The notes under the pieces were generated by a model. That model worked only from the letters and a program-made list of their open reading frames with translations, was not told where the DNA came from and searched no databases. From Liquidambar formosana (taxonomy: Eukaryota > Streptophyta > Magnoliopsida > Saxifragales > Altingiaceae), in assembly GCA_039720395.1 (NCBI GenBank), contig CM077823.1, positions 38,360,536-38,424,535 on the forward strand: a stretch of DNA of 64,000 nucleotides, in the 5' to 3' direction. Below, piece after piece: positions 23,762 to 34,999 of this stretch; position 1 is the first letter of the stretch, and each line of letters starts with the position of its first letter. A program made the position numbers and the translations under genes.

Positions 23762-26042
23762 ATGGAGGAGGAAGGTGGGAAAGAGAAAGTTGAGTCAGAC
23801 CTACTACTTGGGACTGAGTGCATCCATCCCAAAGTAGGATATATATAAATGGAAAGTATTGAGTTGAAAAGGCTTAATCAAGGATGAAGTCATGGGAAAA
23901 TAGCTTGTCGAAACTGGGACCTTCACTTCTGTGTCACCACCCAGCATAAGCATGTGATGCATGTGAGAACAAAATAATAGAAGATAGTCCATCAGAGATC
24001 AATTAAAGGGTTGGTTCATTCAAAAATACTCAAAGTGCATTAAATCTTCCAATGTAAATAAATGCCATGATTAACACTTTCCTCATCTAATCTACAAGGA
24101 ATTAATTTTGAACAAGTTATAGTTGAGCTTAGGTCAGGATAGAATTTGTAACTAAGATAGCATCTCTTTCCTGTTCAAAAATAACAAAAATAGAAAGTAA
24201 AGCAGCGCACAGGAGAGGAGGGGGATTGAATTAATTTAGGGAGATTAAAAATAGGTCAAAGATCGTGTAAGTTTCTTGTAATTTACCTTTAATTTTTACC
24301 GGATATCCTAGGGTTACTTATGTTGAGATTTAAACTTACATTAGTCCTACACAATACACGTAAACTTAGATTAGTCCTATACTACACTGTTCCATACAGT
24401 AAAGCCATGCTGCCGATAGAGAGGGGACTGTGGTCAAAATTCGAATTTAGGGTTTTATTTCTTCATCTATAGTTCTTTGCCATCTAAACTACCTCTAGTG
24501 AGTTTGATCAGCTTGATTTGGCTTTTCCGATTAGTGTTCTTATGAGGTTAAGTCATATTAGGCAACACCACATTAGAACTTCATTAAAAACTTGATCGAA
24601 CACAGACCGTTCACGTACCTCACTCTCTCATACCTATTAATTGAGCAAAACTTGTTGATTTAAAGTGAGAATCTTAAGTAATTAATTATGATTATAATGA
24701 GTACAGACTAGGGAGAACAATAAATCTTAAGAATCTTTAATTAAAAAAAATAATAATTAATTCTATGATACTTACGTGTTGCGTGAAAAGCATGGAATGC
24801 GTACTACGCACTCCGCGTACTGCAGAAGGAAGCGGCAGTGGTTGGTTTTTCTCACTCTCTTTTCGTGCTTCGAAGGGTTTAAAGAAAGAAGGACAATTCT
24901 ATAAATAAAAAACAAATAAAATAAATAAATGGAGAAAAGGAAAATTATCATTAACCGCTCCAGAATAACTTTTCTATCCACTAATAACCACCATAGAGTA
25001 CAACACATTCCAGCATGTACGAATGCTGTTAGAGAAAAGGTACTACTGAGTTCAGCAGGCTTCGGATTTCTTACGAGAAGTGGCAAATATCTTTATGTAG
25101 CACATATGTCTCCGTCTAAATTAACGGCACCTCCTCACGACAACAGGATTATAGGGTGAATTAAGCTACTTAAATTTGGCTTAGGATTGACTATTTGACT
25201 TCATGAGAGATTTGTTCTATTTTGCTAATAAAATAATTGAGTCCATTTGTAAAATCAACTAATCAAGTTCAAACTTATCTCTTTGATCTTAGTGATTTAT
25301 TAAGTTCGAACAAAGTATTAAACAATTCAATAAGCTCATTAATACTTTAAACAATTGAACTATTTGAGTTTAACGTAATAATGGCTTAATTAAAGAAACA
25401 TTGGAAGTTACTTGTAAAATAACTAATATCTCATTTATATTGACCTCAGTGAATTATTAAGTTAAACTTGAGATAAGATTATTTTTATTAAGTTAATCCT
25501 AAACAAGCCTGACTCGGTTCGTGTAGAGACATCAACTCTTTATTTGTGAATTTCATGAAAGTAAAGAAAATAAATTGAGGGGGAGGGGGAGGGGGACGAG
25601 AAGGAGAAGGGATCGAAAACCTTCTGATGACTATTTTTTTATTTTATTTTATTTTATTTTCACAAAAGAGAAGAAATGAAGACAACAAAATTTTTTTTTT
25701 TAATTGAAACTTCCATTTTTTCAAGAGAAACCTAAAGTGACATCTATACCATCTTTTTCATTTCTTTCTTTCCAATTCCCAAGTAGAGACGGAAAAAAAT
25801 TACTGTTACATTTTTATTTTCTTCTTTAACAGTCTTGTGTTTATTATTCCTAATCTCCCAGTAGAGAAATTAGGAATAATAATATTTTCTTCCATTTTCA
25901 TTTGTTTTTTTCCTTTCCAAAAAACACATACAGATCGCAACAGCCGCTAAACGGAGTCAACAAAACCGTCTAAAACGACCTCACTCCTTTTCTCTCCTGC
26001 CACTAGGAAGAAGAAGCAACAGATTCCTCCCTCTCTCTAGAC

Positions 26043-26119
26043 ATATATATATATATATCTAAACTCTCTCTCTGAAACTCTCTTTCTCTCTCTGTTTGTG
26101 GCGCTCAAACCCTAAAAAG
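26043..26119 (+). promoter_or_regulatory. TATA-like tract and CT-rich 5' UTR of the RING-finger gene
   Basis: A TATATATATATATAT tract at about 26045-26059 is followed by CT-rich leader sequence, typical of plant 5' UTRs. The leader then contains AACCCTAAAAAG and a strong donor (AAAAG|GTACGT, exon end 26119). The matching acceptor is TTTCAG at 27362-27367, so the gene most likely has a 1.25-kb 5'-UTR intron. Transcription probably starts between 26065 and 26085. Confidence 0.5.
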
Positions 26120-27497
26120 GTACGTGGCGATCCTGTCAGTTTCAGGTTTTCTGTGTTTTTATACGGCGGACCATATGAGCGCTGACGCTATTATATAACT
26201 GAAGCGTTGATTAACCAGAGACCAACTTGAAAATTCTAGGGGTTTTTTTTTTTTTTCCTTCCATTTTTGTTTGGGCGACAAAACCTGGGTGTTTTGACTG
26301 TAATTGCTGGTTTTCCGCCATTGATTTCGGATCTCCATCTGACCCGTGTAAGGCTTGATTTTGTTCGTGTTTTTAGGGCTTTCGATTTAGACTCACTCTT
26401 TAAGGATCCTGAAAAGCAGCAGATGAATTCGATTTTAGGGTCCTCTCTTTCTCTTTCTCCCTTATTGGGTGGATTTTAATACGGTACTTGCTGTTATTGT
26501 TGTTGATGTTCTCTGTTTGATTGATGGGTCTCTGTTGTTTGTGGATAATTGTTCCGTGGTTGGTATTAATAGTGAGTGTTGAAGCTGCACAAGTGTTCTA
26601 TGGGACTGGTCAATTTTAGCTTTTATTGAACTGTGATAACTGCTTATATCTATTTGTGTGTGTATTCAGCTGCGTATAGGGCCTTGAAACCCTCAAATCC
26701 ATTTGAATGGGGGGATGGGATTTGTTGTAGAATGGGGATGTGATTTTGATATTTAAAAATTGATTTGGTTGTATTTTCCATTTTGTTTACACACACACAC
26801 ACACACACACATATCATGTCAGTGTCAATGTATGCGTGTATTTGACTGGGATAAGGCAGAGCCTTGATACCCTAAAGCCCATTTGAATGGGGATTTAGTT
26901 TTGCTATAGAATGGGAAGTGATTTTTAAACTGAAAATTGTTTGGGATGTGTTTTGTGTTTTATTTTAAGATTGGCATGTGATCTGATTCTCTCATATAGA
27001 TGGACTTTTTAAGTGTTGTAATTTGGAACCACTTTTGAATCCTTTACAATCTTAACTATTAGTTGAGGCATGGAGGGCTTGATTATGGTCTTGTTTGTTA
27101 TCAGTTGATGATTGTATCAACAAACTTTGTATGTTATTCAAGAATTGGGGGATTTTTGTTTTAGTCAAGAAATTTATTTGATTGCGAGATGTTTGTGTTT
27201 TTTTTTATATTCCAATTAGTTATTTACATTTATAAAATTGAATAAAAAAATTACGGTGCCTTTCATTTATTTAAATTCTCAGCATTGAGCATTGTATTTT
27301 TATTTTTATGATTATATTCATATTGTTATCGTACAGATGAGTGATTTCAGTTAGCTTTACATTTCAGGGGAACAACGAGCGTTGAGGATTTTTTCTTAGA
27401 GTAATGATGCTTGGATTATTAGTGGAGTTTTAAGTTCGGAGAACGTGAATTGTTTCTGGAAACTTTAAACAATTCTATGTGGTGTATGTGAGTGAGC

Positions 27498-28162
27498 ATG
27501 GGGTCTGCTTGTTGTGTTGCTGCTAGAGATAGAACTATACCAAATGGAACAAGTGGTGAAATTCTGCATAGAAATGTTCGGTATTCACCATCGTGGAGCT
27601 TTCGATGGGATAACCGAGGGCGTGTAGCGGGTGAAGAGACTTCTGTAAGTTGGTTTTCAGATGGAATCAGCAGGAATGATGGATTGGAAAATAAATCTGA
27701 CACGGTTGTTGAAAGAGCATACGCGTCAGGAAGCAGGAAGTCCAGCAGAAAATTTTCAAACACTTGAATGGGAGAAGTCCCCATTTTCCGAAGGAAGTGC
27801 TGTGAAATCGAGGACTTCTGCTTCAGGTAAACATATAAAATGGTAGCACTTCTATATTAGTTCTAATATCTTTCGCTTTGTGATGGAGTAAGTTTGTTAG
27901 GAATGTGCATCTCAGACACATCTCTCTCTCTCTCTTTAATAATAATTGATGTGAGATAAACAAACCATAGTTCTAGACTGAGCACATTATGAACATTAGC
28001 CTTCAGTAATTCTTATAGAGGTATGCTTGATGAATTACCTATGTTTTATGCCTCGCAAAAATGGATTCTACTGATATGCTTATGCTGTTTTATTCTATGT
28101 TACATGGACTTGGGTACGGGTGTTAGGTGCGGGTATGTGTCCAAGTGTTGGATTCATCTACA

Positions 28163-28193
<31 letters not shown>

Positions 28194-31139
28194 AAAAAAC
28201 AAAAAAAAAAGAAGGTAAATATGTATTGATGAACAAAAAGGGCTTAGCCCAAGTACATAAGCCATATACAAAGACTAACCACGCTCCCCTCTAAAGCTTA
28301 AAAGAGTGGACAAAATTAACATAAGAAAGATTACAAGAATTAGTGTGACTAGAGAACCACAAGTATAAAGTCTTTACAAGGGAAGACTTGGACGATGATA
28401 GACTTTTCAATCCCATCGGATTCGTCTAACTTTCAAAGAATTTTCACTATTTTGAAGTGTCAAGCAAGAGTACCCACACCCATGTAACAAGTGTCCTACA
28501 CGGGTACTTCACACATTTTGAAGTGTCCATGCAACATAGGTGTTATTTACAATTTTCTCATTACTTTATAGTTTCTTGTGCACTTCTCTTGCACCATTAT
28601 CATAAAAGTAGCATTTTATGAAGAAGCTTTAGCAATGATAAAGAGGAGAGGGATTTTAGGATCAAAATATGTCAATTTCTTCGACTATATAAGAGAAATG
28701 GCCTAATATTGATTAAGAAATGAAAATTTATTGAAGAAAGAGAGGTAGACAGCACAAAAGAATAAAAAATAAAAAATTCAATAGGCAAATAGAACAATTA
28801 CGATGATTAAAGTGAAATGACAAAAGCTCCGAGAAATCTCCCAACAAGAAAAATCTTCCAATTTTGTAGCACCTCTCTTGGCTCAGAAGAGTGTGCTAGC
28901 ATTATTGAATAAGGCCCTGATCTTGGATTTCTTTGAGATTAAGTATGAGAGCTAGCATTTCCACTTGAATGGAGTAACATCTCCAACAAGTTTGATATGG
29001 TTACTCCAATTAAATTTCGCCTCCCCTGAACTACATTCGTGCTCTCCACCACATTGTTGAATAAGGCCCTAATATTGCGTTTCTTTGAGATCAAGTATGA
29101 GAGCTAGCATTTCCACTTGAATGGAGTAACCATTTCCAACCAGTTTAGACAAGGTGAAGACTATATTGCCAATATGATATCTAATCATGGATTTACTTTC
29201 AATCTAACCCGGATAAGTTAGAGAAACCCTTGAAACTTGAAAGTAAACCTTCGAAAATCCTGAGGCCTTGCAAGTCTACCCTGATGATGTAGTAGTTATA
29301 GGCGGGAAAAAGGAGATAACAATGGTGCAAGTCTCCTAAAATATAAAAAATTTGGACCTTAAAGTTTGAGGTGATTGAGGCCTAAGGATTGGCAAGTGAT
29401 TATCCTTCCGTATTGAGGCCAGCAACTTGAAGATGTTCCAATAAAAAAAAAAAAAAAAAAAGAAAGATATTTATCTATTTCCTTCATCCAAGACTACTTG
29501 AATAATGGTGAGAACAGAATTGTTAGACAAAGTTATTTCTCTTTTGCCACCAAAGTAGGGAAAGACAAAAAGTAGAAAGGATAAGAGATCCCTTGGGGAA
29601 CCCAACTAATTCTAATGAGGTTCTATAGGCTGGCGATACAATGAAATAGTTGAGGGATGGTTGGCCTTACACATGATACAAACACAAGGAGATATGACTT
29701 CCTTTCTACAAAAGATTGAACATATTCTCTTTTCCTAAGGTTGTAGTCAGAAGTAAGGCTGGGAAAGGGGGAAAAGAAGGAAAAGTAGTATCAACAGGAT
29801 CTTTATATGGATTTTTTAGAATAGAGCTCAGCAGGATCTTTGTATGGGTATCCTAGCATCATTGTGTACATGCTAAGTGTGAGAACAAAATGATTATTGA
29901 AATTTTGTTTTACACTAAACCCCAAGGGGTAGCTCAGTTGGAAAGGGATCTAGCCTCACGAAGTGGAGATCCTGAGTTCGATGCTTGCTAAACCCTTGGG
30001 GCCACCCACACAAGGTTTTATGGTTCTTATGGGCCTGGACGTACCTGGTCCATATGGGTTGTAGGGTCTTATATGGGCTTGGGTTTGCCCGAAGGGCTTC
30101 CTTGTTATCAAAATTTTTGTTTTACACTAATTTTTGGCCGCTTTGGAAAGTGTAAATTAGTTCATAGTTTTATAATAAACAATCAATTTCTGACTATCAA
30201 AGTGGAATAAAGGGTACAACCAGTGGGTGCTACCTCCTCATATCGGGTTGGTGTTTCAAGATGGCAAGTAAGGATGTTAAGAAGGTTTGGAATATGGTGC
30301 CACACACAATTATTTGGGGCATTTAGGAAAGGAAGAAACACGGAGAACTTTTGAAAGGGTTGAACTTTCTCTTGTTATGCTTAAGTAATTTTTTGTTAGA
30401 AATCTTTTTGATTGGTATAGTAGTCATAGTAGTGGGCTTCGTCCCTCTTTTCTACATTTTGTTGATTCACTTAAGCCCTGGTTGGGGTCTTGGCTAAGTA
30501 CTTGTATATGTCTCATGTACATGGGCTATACCCTTTTTGTTAGTAATACAAATTTACCTTCATAAAAAAATAAGTAAATAAATAAAGGATACACTAGTAA
30601 TAGAAAAGTATGCAGTGGAGAAAAAATGCAGGCATAGTCTTTCTATGGATATTCTGTCGTCATTATGAATGAGTATGGTAATGACAATGTAACAGAAGAT
30701 ATGGCTCTGTTAGACTTGAATGATAGGACCAGATCTGATACATGAGGGGCATTTTTTTTTTTTTTTTTGGGTGTTCTAGGTTAGATTTTGATTTATTATG
30801 TTAATTAAAAAGGCCTATAGAGAGGTGTTCTACCAGAATCCATGGTGAGAGAATTTATCTGTGTCCAAATCAGGTAATAACCTCATCTCGAAATGTCCAT
30901 GCAGCATTGGTAAGAATCTAGGAGAGACCTCAGTTGGTGAAAAATATGGGATTGTGGACTGAGATGGTTTGAACACATAGGACCAGTGCAGCTCACTTGT
31001 ATAAGTAAGATAAGAAGCTCTTGAGGGACAAAGCGTGGAAGTTATTTGTTGAACGTTAGAAACTTTGTACTTGGTGGCATAGGATCACCACATTAGGAGT
31101 AGGCCAATTACTGGTTAAATGTCCCCCCCTCCCCCTCTT

Positions 31140-31175
<36 letters not shown>

Positions 31176-32652
31176 ACAAAAGTAGGCAGAGAAGTTATTG
31201 AACATCAGGCAGAGCTTGGAACTGGGTCTGAGGTATCATTCCAAGGGTCCAATAAATTTATGGGCTAAGCCAGCGGGCTTGTTCTTATTTGTTAGGCATA
31301 ATCTGGACTATGTGCTTTTTTCACACTGTACTTATTTGATTTTTGACACTTTATTAAAATAAAAAAAAAGAGACGTGATTTTTACCTGCAGTATGTTCAT
31401 TGCTCACTTGCCGTTCATTAAAAAGAAAAAAAGTTCGTTGCTCGCTTTGTTGTGTTGGATCTAATATATATTTTTTATGTCTGTGGCAGATATATCTATC
31501 TCAAGGAATATCTCTATGGAGGTGAGTTTGGGGCATCTGGTGCTAAATCTTTTTTTTTTTTTTTGGATAAGTATCTGGTGCTAATCTAGTAAAAGAAGGT
31601 TTCTGGTTTCCTTTTTTTTTTTTTTTTTGTTTGACTTCAAAGTCTACTTTCCTTTAATACAGCACTCCCTATCTTTGATTACATAATAGGTGAAGGAAGC
31701 AACAGAATTTCCAGCAGTTTCAGATCCATTTCCTACGAAACTTTCACCTGTGGTGCCTTCAACTTCATCTTTGTCAACATCCCCTTTTTCGTCCCAAAGC
31801 CACGTGTTTCCTGTCAGCTTAACCCCATCGAGGTGGCCTCGGCGTTCTCCAGGACACCATCTGTCACGGCAAGTATCTGATAGCCGAATCCCAGGATTGA
31901 AGTCACCGAGCAACTACTCTGTTTCTGAAGAAAGGCCACCTTCTGTGCTTCCCACGTGGAGCAATGAATCAACTAGGGGCTCACATGGGGGTTCTTCAGA
32001 TGGTTGGTCGATGCATGGTTTTTCCGAGTTCATGGCCACTTCTCATAGAGAAAGGTGGTCTTTTGATAGTGAGTCCTTGGGCTTTAATCGTGATAAGATA
32101 ACCAGATCTAGTAGCCGAATTTCAGCTTCTCCATCTATTGATCTGCAAACATGTGGGGTTTGCTCAAAGCTCTTGACTGAGAAATCTTCATTTTGCGTCC
32201 AGAAAATTATTGCAAGTAATGAGCTTTCCGTGGTTTCTGTTCTAATTTGTGGACATGTTTATCATGCTGAGTGCTTGGAGAATATGACACCTGAAATCAA
32301 TAAGTATGATCCTGCTTGCCCAGTTTGTACTTTTGGGGAGAAGAAGGCCCTAAAGTTGTCTGAAAAAGCACTGAAAGCGGAAATGGATTTTAAGGCTAGA
32401 AACAAGAGATCAAAGAAGCGAGTTGTGGATAGTGATCTTGATGGTGATTTTGTTGCAGTTGATCGCTGGAAAGGCAGTGGGCATGAAGGAAAGGATCCCA
32501 AGATGGGCTCCAGTTCCAGCATGAAGAGCTCTTTGGGAAAACCTTTCTTGAGGCGGCACTTCTCATTTGGGTCAAAGGGGACTAGATCCTTCTTAGAGAA
32601 TCACTCTACCAGAAAGAAGGGTTTCTTTTGGACAAAATCTAGCAAGGAGTGA
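27498..32652 (+). CDS. RING-type zinc-finger protein, uncharacterised plant family, with an exon-1 frameshift
   Basis: Coding exons are 27498-27826, 31490-31521 and 31690-32652; about 440 residues if exon 1 is read through. The N-terminus (MGSACCVAARDRT) and serine/proline-rich middle (PSRWPRRSPGHHLSRQVSDSR) are typical of a plant family of RING/U-box-superfamily proteins without assigned function. The RING is in the last exon: CGVC at about 32152, then CGHVYHAEC (about 32250) and CPVC (about 32318), giving zinc ligands C, C, C, H, H, C, C, C, consistent with an E3 ligase fold. The tail is basic and serine-rich (MGSSSSMKSSLGKPFLRRHFSFG). From the ATG the frame runs into a stop at 27765. The family-like sequence resumes one base out of register at about 27730 (TCAGGAAGC), so there is one extra base, real or a sequence error. 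An ATG at 27661 in the downstream frame could give an N-truncated protein. Confidence 0.82.
28163..28330 (-). mobile_element. L1-type LINE 3' end, reverse orientation, in the RING-gene intron
   Basis: A poly-T run (28163-28189) precedes GGTAAATATGTATTGATG and GGGCTTAGCCCAAGTACATAAG. Read on the minus strand this is the common 3' end of plant L1 elements: a CTTATGTACTTGGGC phrase, then a pyrimidine-rich spacer, an ATTTACC phrase and poly-A. The same phrases occur in the opposite orientation at 30490-30570. L1-derived sequence may continue to the right, but it is too decayed for me to follow. Confidence 0.55.
28901..29132. repeat. direct duplication of about 80 bp, period about 152 bp
   Basis: The blocks starting at 28901 and 29053 share ATT(A/G)TTGAATAAGGCCCT and continue with TTTCTTTGAGAT(T/C)AAGTATG and GAGCTAGCATTTCCACTTG. 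They lie within the LINE-rich intron of the RING gene. No coding meaning is visible. Confidence 0.7.
29919..30109 (+). mobile_element. tRNA-derived SINE with long target-site duplication
   Basis: The body starts ACCCCAAGGGG and carries an A box (TAGCTCAGTTGG, 29930-29941) and a B box (GAGTTCGATGC, 29974-29984), the internal Pol III promoter of a tRNA-derived SINE. The flanks are nearly identical: AATTTTGTTTTACACTAA ends at 29918 on the left, and the same phrase with one extra T ends at 30130 on the right. Such 18-20 bp duplications are the signature of LINE-assisted retroposition. The element sits in the large RING-gene intron, sense to the host. Confidence 0.75.
30240..30590 (+). mobile_element. 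L1-type LINE 3' remnant with A-rich tail
   Basis: The plus strand translates to VKKVWNMVPHTIIWGI followed by a stop, which resembles the degenerate C-terminal part of plant L1 ORF2 (tryptophan-rich IW.MVP...WCIW region). Downstream are CATGTACATGGGCTATACCC, TTTTTGTTAGTAATACAAATTTACC and an A-rich end (about 30565-30590), the usual L1 3' UTR. The element is truncated and broken by stops, in the same intron as the reversed copy at 28163. Confidence 0.55.
31137..31172. repeat. CT microsatellite
   Basis: About 17 CT units within the large RING-gene intron, preceded by a C-rich stretch (CCCCCCTCCCCCTC). Confidence 0.9.
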
Positions 32653-34790
32653 GCTTCTTCCCAGCTATGAAGGGGTGAGTATCTCTTTCTATTTATTGCT
32701 TTTGGCAACACTCATAGCTGGAAATTTTATGTTACTTCTTACCTTAGCTCCATGGTTAAATCTTGGTGTTTCTCATTCCTTCATGCTGTAAGGAACTAAA
32801 AACGGCAAAACCATCAAATACTTAGAGCTTATATATTCGACCTTTTTGATCTTAATTTCAAATTCTCAGGGCTCTTGTGAGACTAAGTATTTTCATGTAT
32901 GCAGATTCCACTGTTGATCTTCTCTGCAATCTCAGTTGGAGACAGAATTGTGGAGGGAGCAGGACATTACTCATCAAGATCTTGTTAGAACATTCACAGA
33001 GTCTGAAATTTCGTTTAGCAATGGTTTAGCTTGTGAAGTCAGTGTAAAGAATGAAAGAAAAAGGAAAAAATTTATAAAAGAAACAACAGTTCAATATATA
33101 GAAGAAATCATTAGTAGGATGCATAACGAGATGAGTAATTCTATTCTTACTTTGTACAGTTGAATTTGTTTCTTGCTTGAACACATACATCGATTGATCC
33201 AAAAGAAATCCTTATGGCTAAGGAATTCTGAATTTGCCAAGAATGCAATATTATGTATACGGATTCCACTGTTTATCTCTTCTTCTTCTTTGTTCTTTTG
33301 TTCTTATTCCTTCTTTTGTTTTTTTCCTCTGGGATGAAGGTAGTAACTTGTGCTAGGTTTGCACTAGTGAACTTCAAAGCAACTTATTGTCCCTGTTTTT
33401 CCAACTCTATTTTATAGACATTAACTTGGATTGATGCAGGTGGGTTGGGGTGCGTTGGGGTTGGCTTGAGTTACCTAGTCCATTGGCTGACCCTTTTGCA
33501 AAATTTTGCGGAATACAATCGATGCAGGGGTTTCCTTTACATTTCATTCAGGTGTAGGTTTTGGGCATTGGGTAATTACATTCTAATTCACAATTTATTG
33601 TGATTGTACAGCCATTACTATTACTATTATTATTATTATTACTATTACTATTATTACAATTGGAAATGTGGTACATGTACACTAAAAAGTCTCTAACCGA
33701 AGCCTTGAGCATTGAGTGCAGTAATGATATTATGATACCATCTAACCCTAAACAAAACGGCAATCGTCCTTCGATGGTCTCTAGGCTGTTTGAACCAATG
33801 CAAACATCTGCCGTCATTTTTCCAATGAAAAAACATTACTCTAAAAAATAAACAGAGGATCTTCCTGTCATTAATGGACAAACTTTCTCTATTTTAAGAA
33901 GCTTTCCGGCCTATTTCAAGAGATATTACACGAATTCAAAACATACTACATAGAGTCATATTGGCCAAAGTTTGATAATCTATTAATCTCTCTTTATTCA
34001 ACAGAGAGAATTAATTTTCAAAAACTTTAATCCACATAGTGATCAATTTTAACACATTTTTGGTTAAATTTTATGTCAATGAGACTGACTTTATAAGCGA
34101 GTAATATGAATGTGATAATGAGTTTCCCATATTGTGCGCTAAAAAATGCTGAACATTTAGGAGATCTTATACCAAATTAGAAGAGGGTGCCCGCATCATA
34201 AATGAACTCAATATTGAATATACTTTGAAGACTTATGCTGGTAACGCTACTTTCAAAGAGGTTCTCATGGATGTCTTGGTGAGCTCTCTCTTATATCTTA
34301 TATAAAAGACTATTAAGTATCTTATACAAATATTTCATCACAAAATATCATGTGGAAAAAATAAAAATCATGTTGTTTGATCGCGCTCATCAACTTTGAT
34401 CATCGAGTATGATCTCATTTTAACATATTTTAAGTTAAATTTATACCAGTACAATTGATTCAAAGTAATAAGTACGATGATGTGATGCAAATCTTGAATT
34501 GGGTAGTCAAAACAATTGATAAAAATGATGGTCCCCCGCACACCTGATTTCCACCCCACCTAGAAGTCGTCTTCAATTCTTCATGTTCAACTTCCTTCCA
34601 AAATAAAACAATCACGACCATCTGATCTGATCATGATCATGATCAAGATCAAGATCATTCCATCCATGATCCACCATGATCCATATATCAAATAACACTT
34701 TTTTCTTTACTTGATGATAACTCGATCAAATCTGGATCATCTCAATCCAAAACTCCCAAAGGAGCAACCGCCAGTTGGCACTCTAATAAA
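32653..34790. other. RING-gene 3' UTR and intergenic region before the dehydrin
   Basis: The 3' UTR of the RING gene may contain an intron: AGGG|GTGAGTATCT near 32672 and an acceptor at TATGCAG ending about 32904. A TTA/TAC trinucleotide microsatellite lies at 33605-33658 and creates spurious open frames on both strands. A run of GATCATGATCAAGATCAAG at 34628-34655 is locally repetitive. No further gene is supported. Confidence 0.5.
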
Positions 34791-34792
34791 CT

Positions 34793-34803
34793 CACACGTG
34801 TCC
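34793..34803 (+). promoter_or_regulatory. ABRE / G-box upstream of the dehydrin
   Basis: The sequence ACACGTGTCC centres on a perfect CACGTG core (34795-34800), 200 bases before the dehydrin ATG. A second ACGT-containing site (CACGCCACGT, about 34850-34859) could serve as a coupling element. ABREs bound by bZIP factors (ABF/AREB) are the standard switch for abscisic-acid and drought induction of dehydrins. Binding is inferred from motif and position. Confidence 0.6.
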
Positions 34804-34999
34804 TCCTCCTCCTATCGTGGCAACACCCATTCATCTCACTTTTGCAACCTCACGCCACGTTTCACAACCAGGTGGACATGCAAGAAAAGACAATCTCATC
34901 CCTCTCACCTATTTTAGAGAGCCCAAACCCCACAACCATCTCCATCCACTATCAAAGCTCTTGGGGTTTTTTGAAATTTTGCTTTCCTTCGGCCTAAAC

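Larger units (their letters stand above)
18717..26040. other. large intergenic region rich in repeats
   Basis: No supported gene in 7.3 kb. The short open frames lack family resemblance and splice context. Recognisable content is a SINE-like copy (20184-20390), a PIF/Harbinger-like element (21103-22059), a second SINE-like copy (23545-23761), AT microsatellites at 18798-18824, and long poly-A/T runs. A purine-rich stretch at 25576-25612 (GGGGGAGGGGGAGGGGG) lies about 450 bases before the RING-gene transcription start region. Confidence 0.55.

Noticed and set aside
27612..27660. A 16-bp GTAAGT...TTTTCAG segment in RING exon 1 as an intron
   Set aside because: It is far too short for a plant intron, and the residues encoded across it (SVSWFSDGISRND) fit the protein family.
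33548..33851. Open frames of 83-89 codons on both strands
   Set aside because: They follow a trinucleotide microsatellite (runs of Leu or Asn/Ser) and have no family resemblance.
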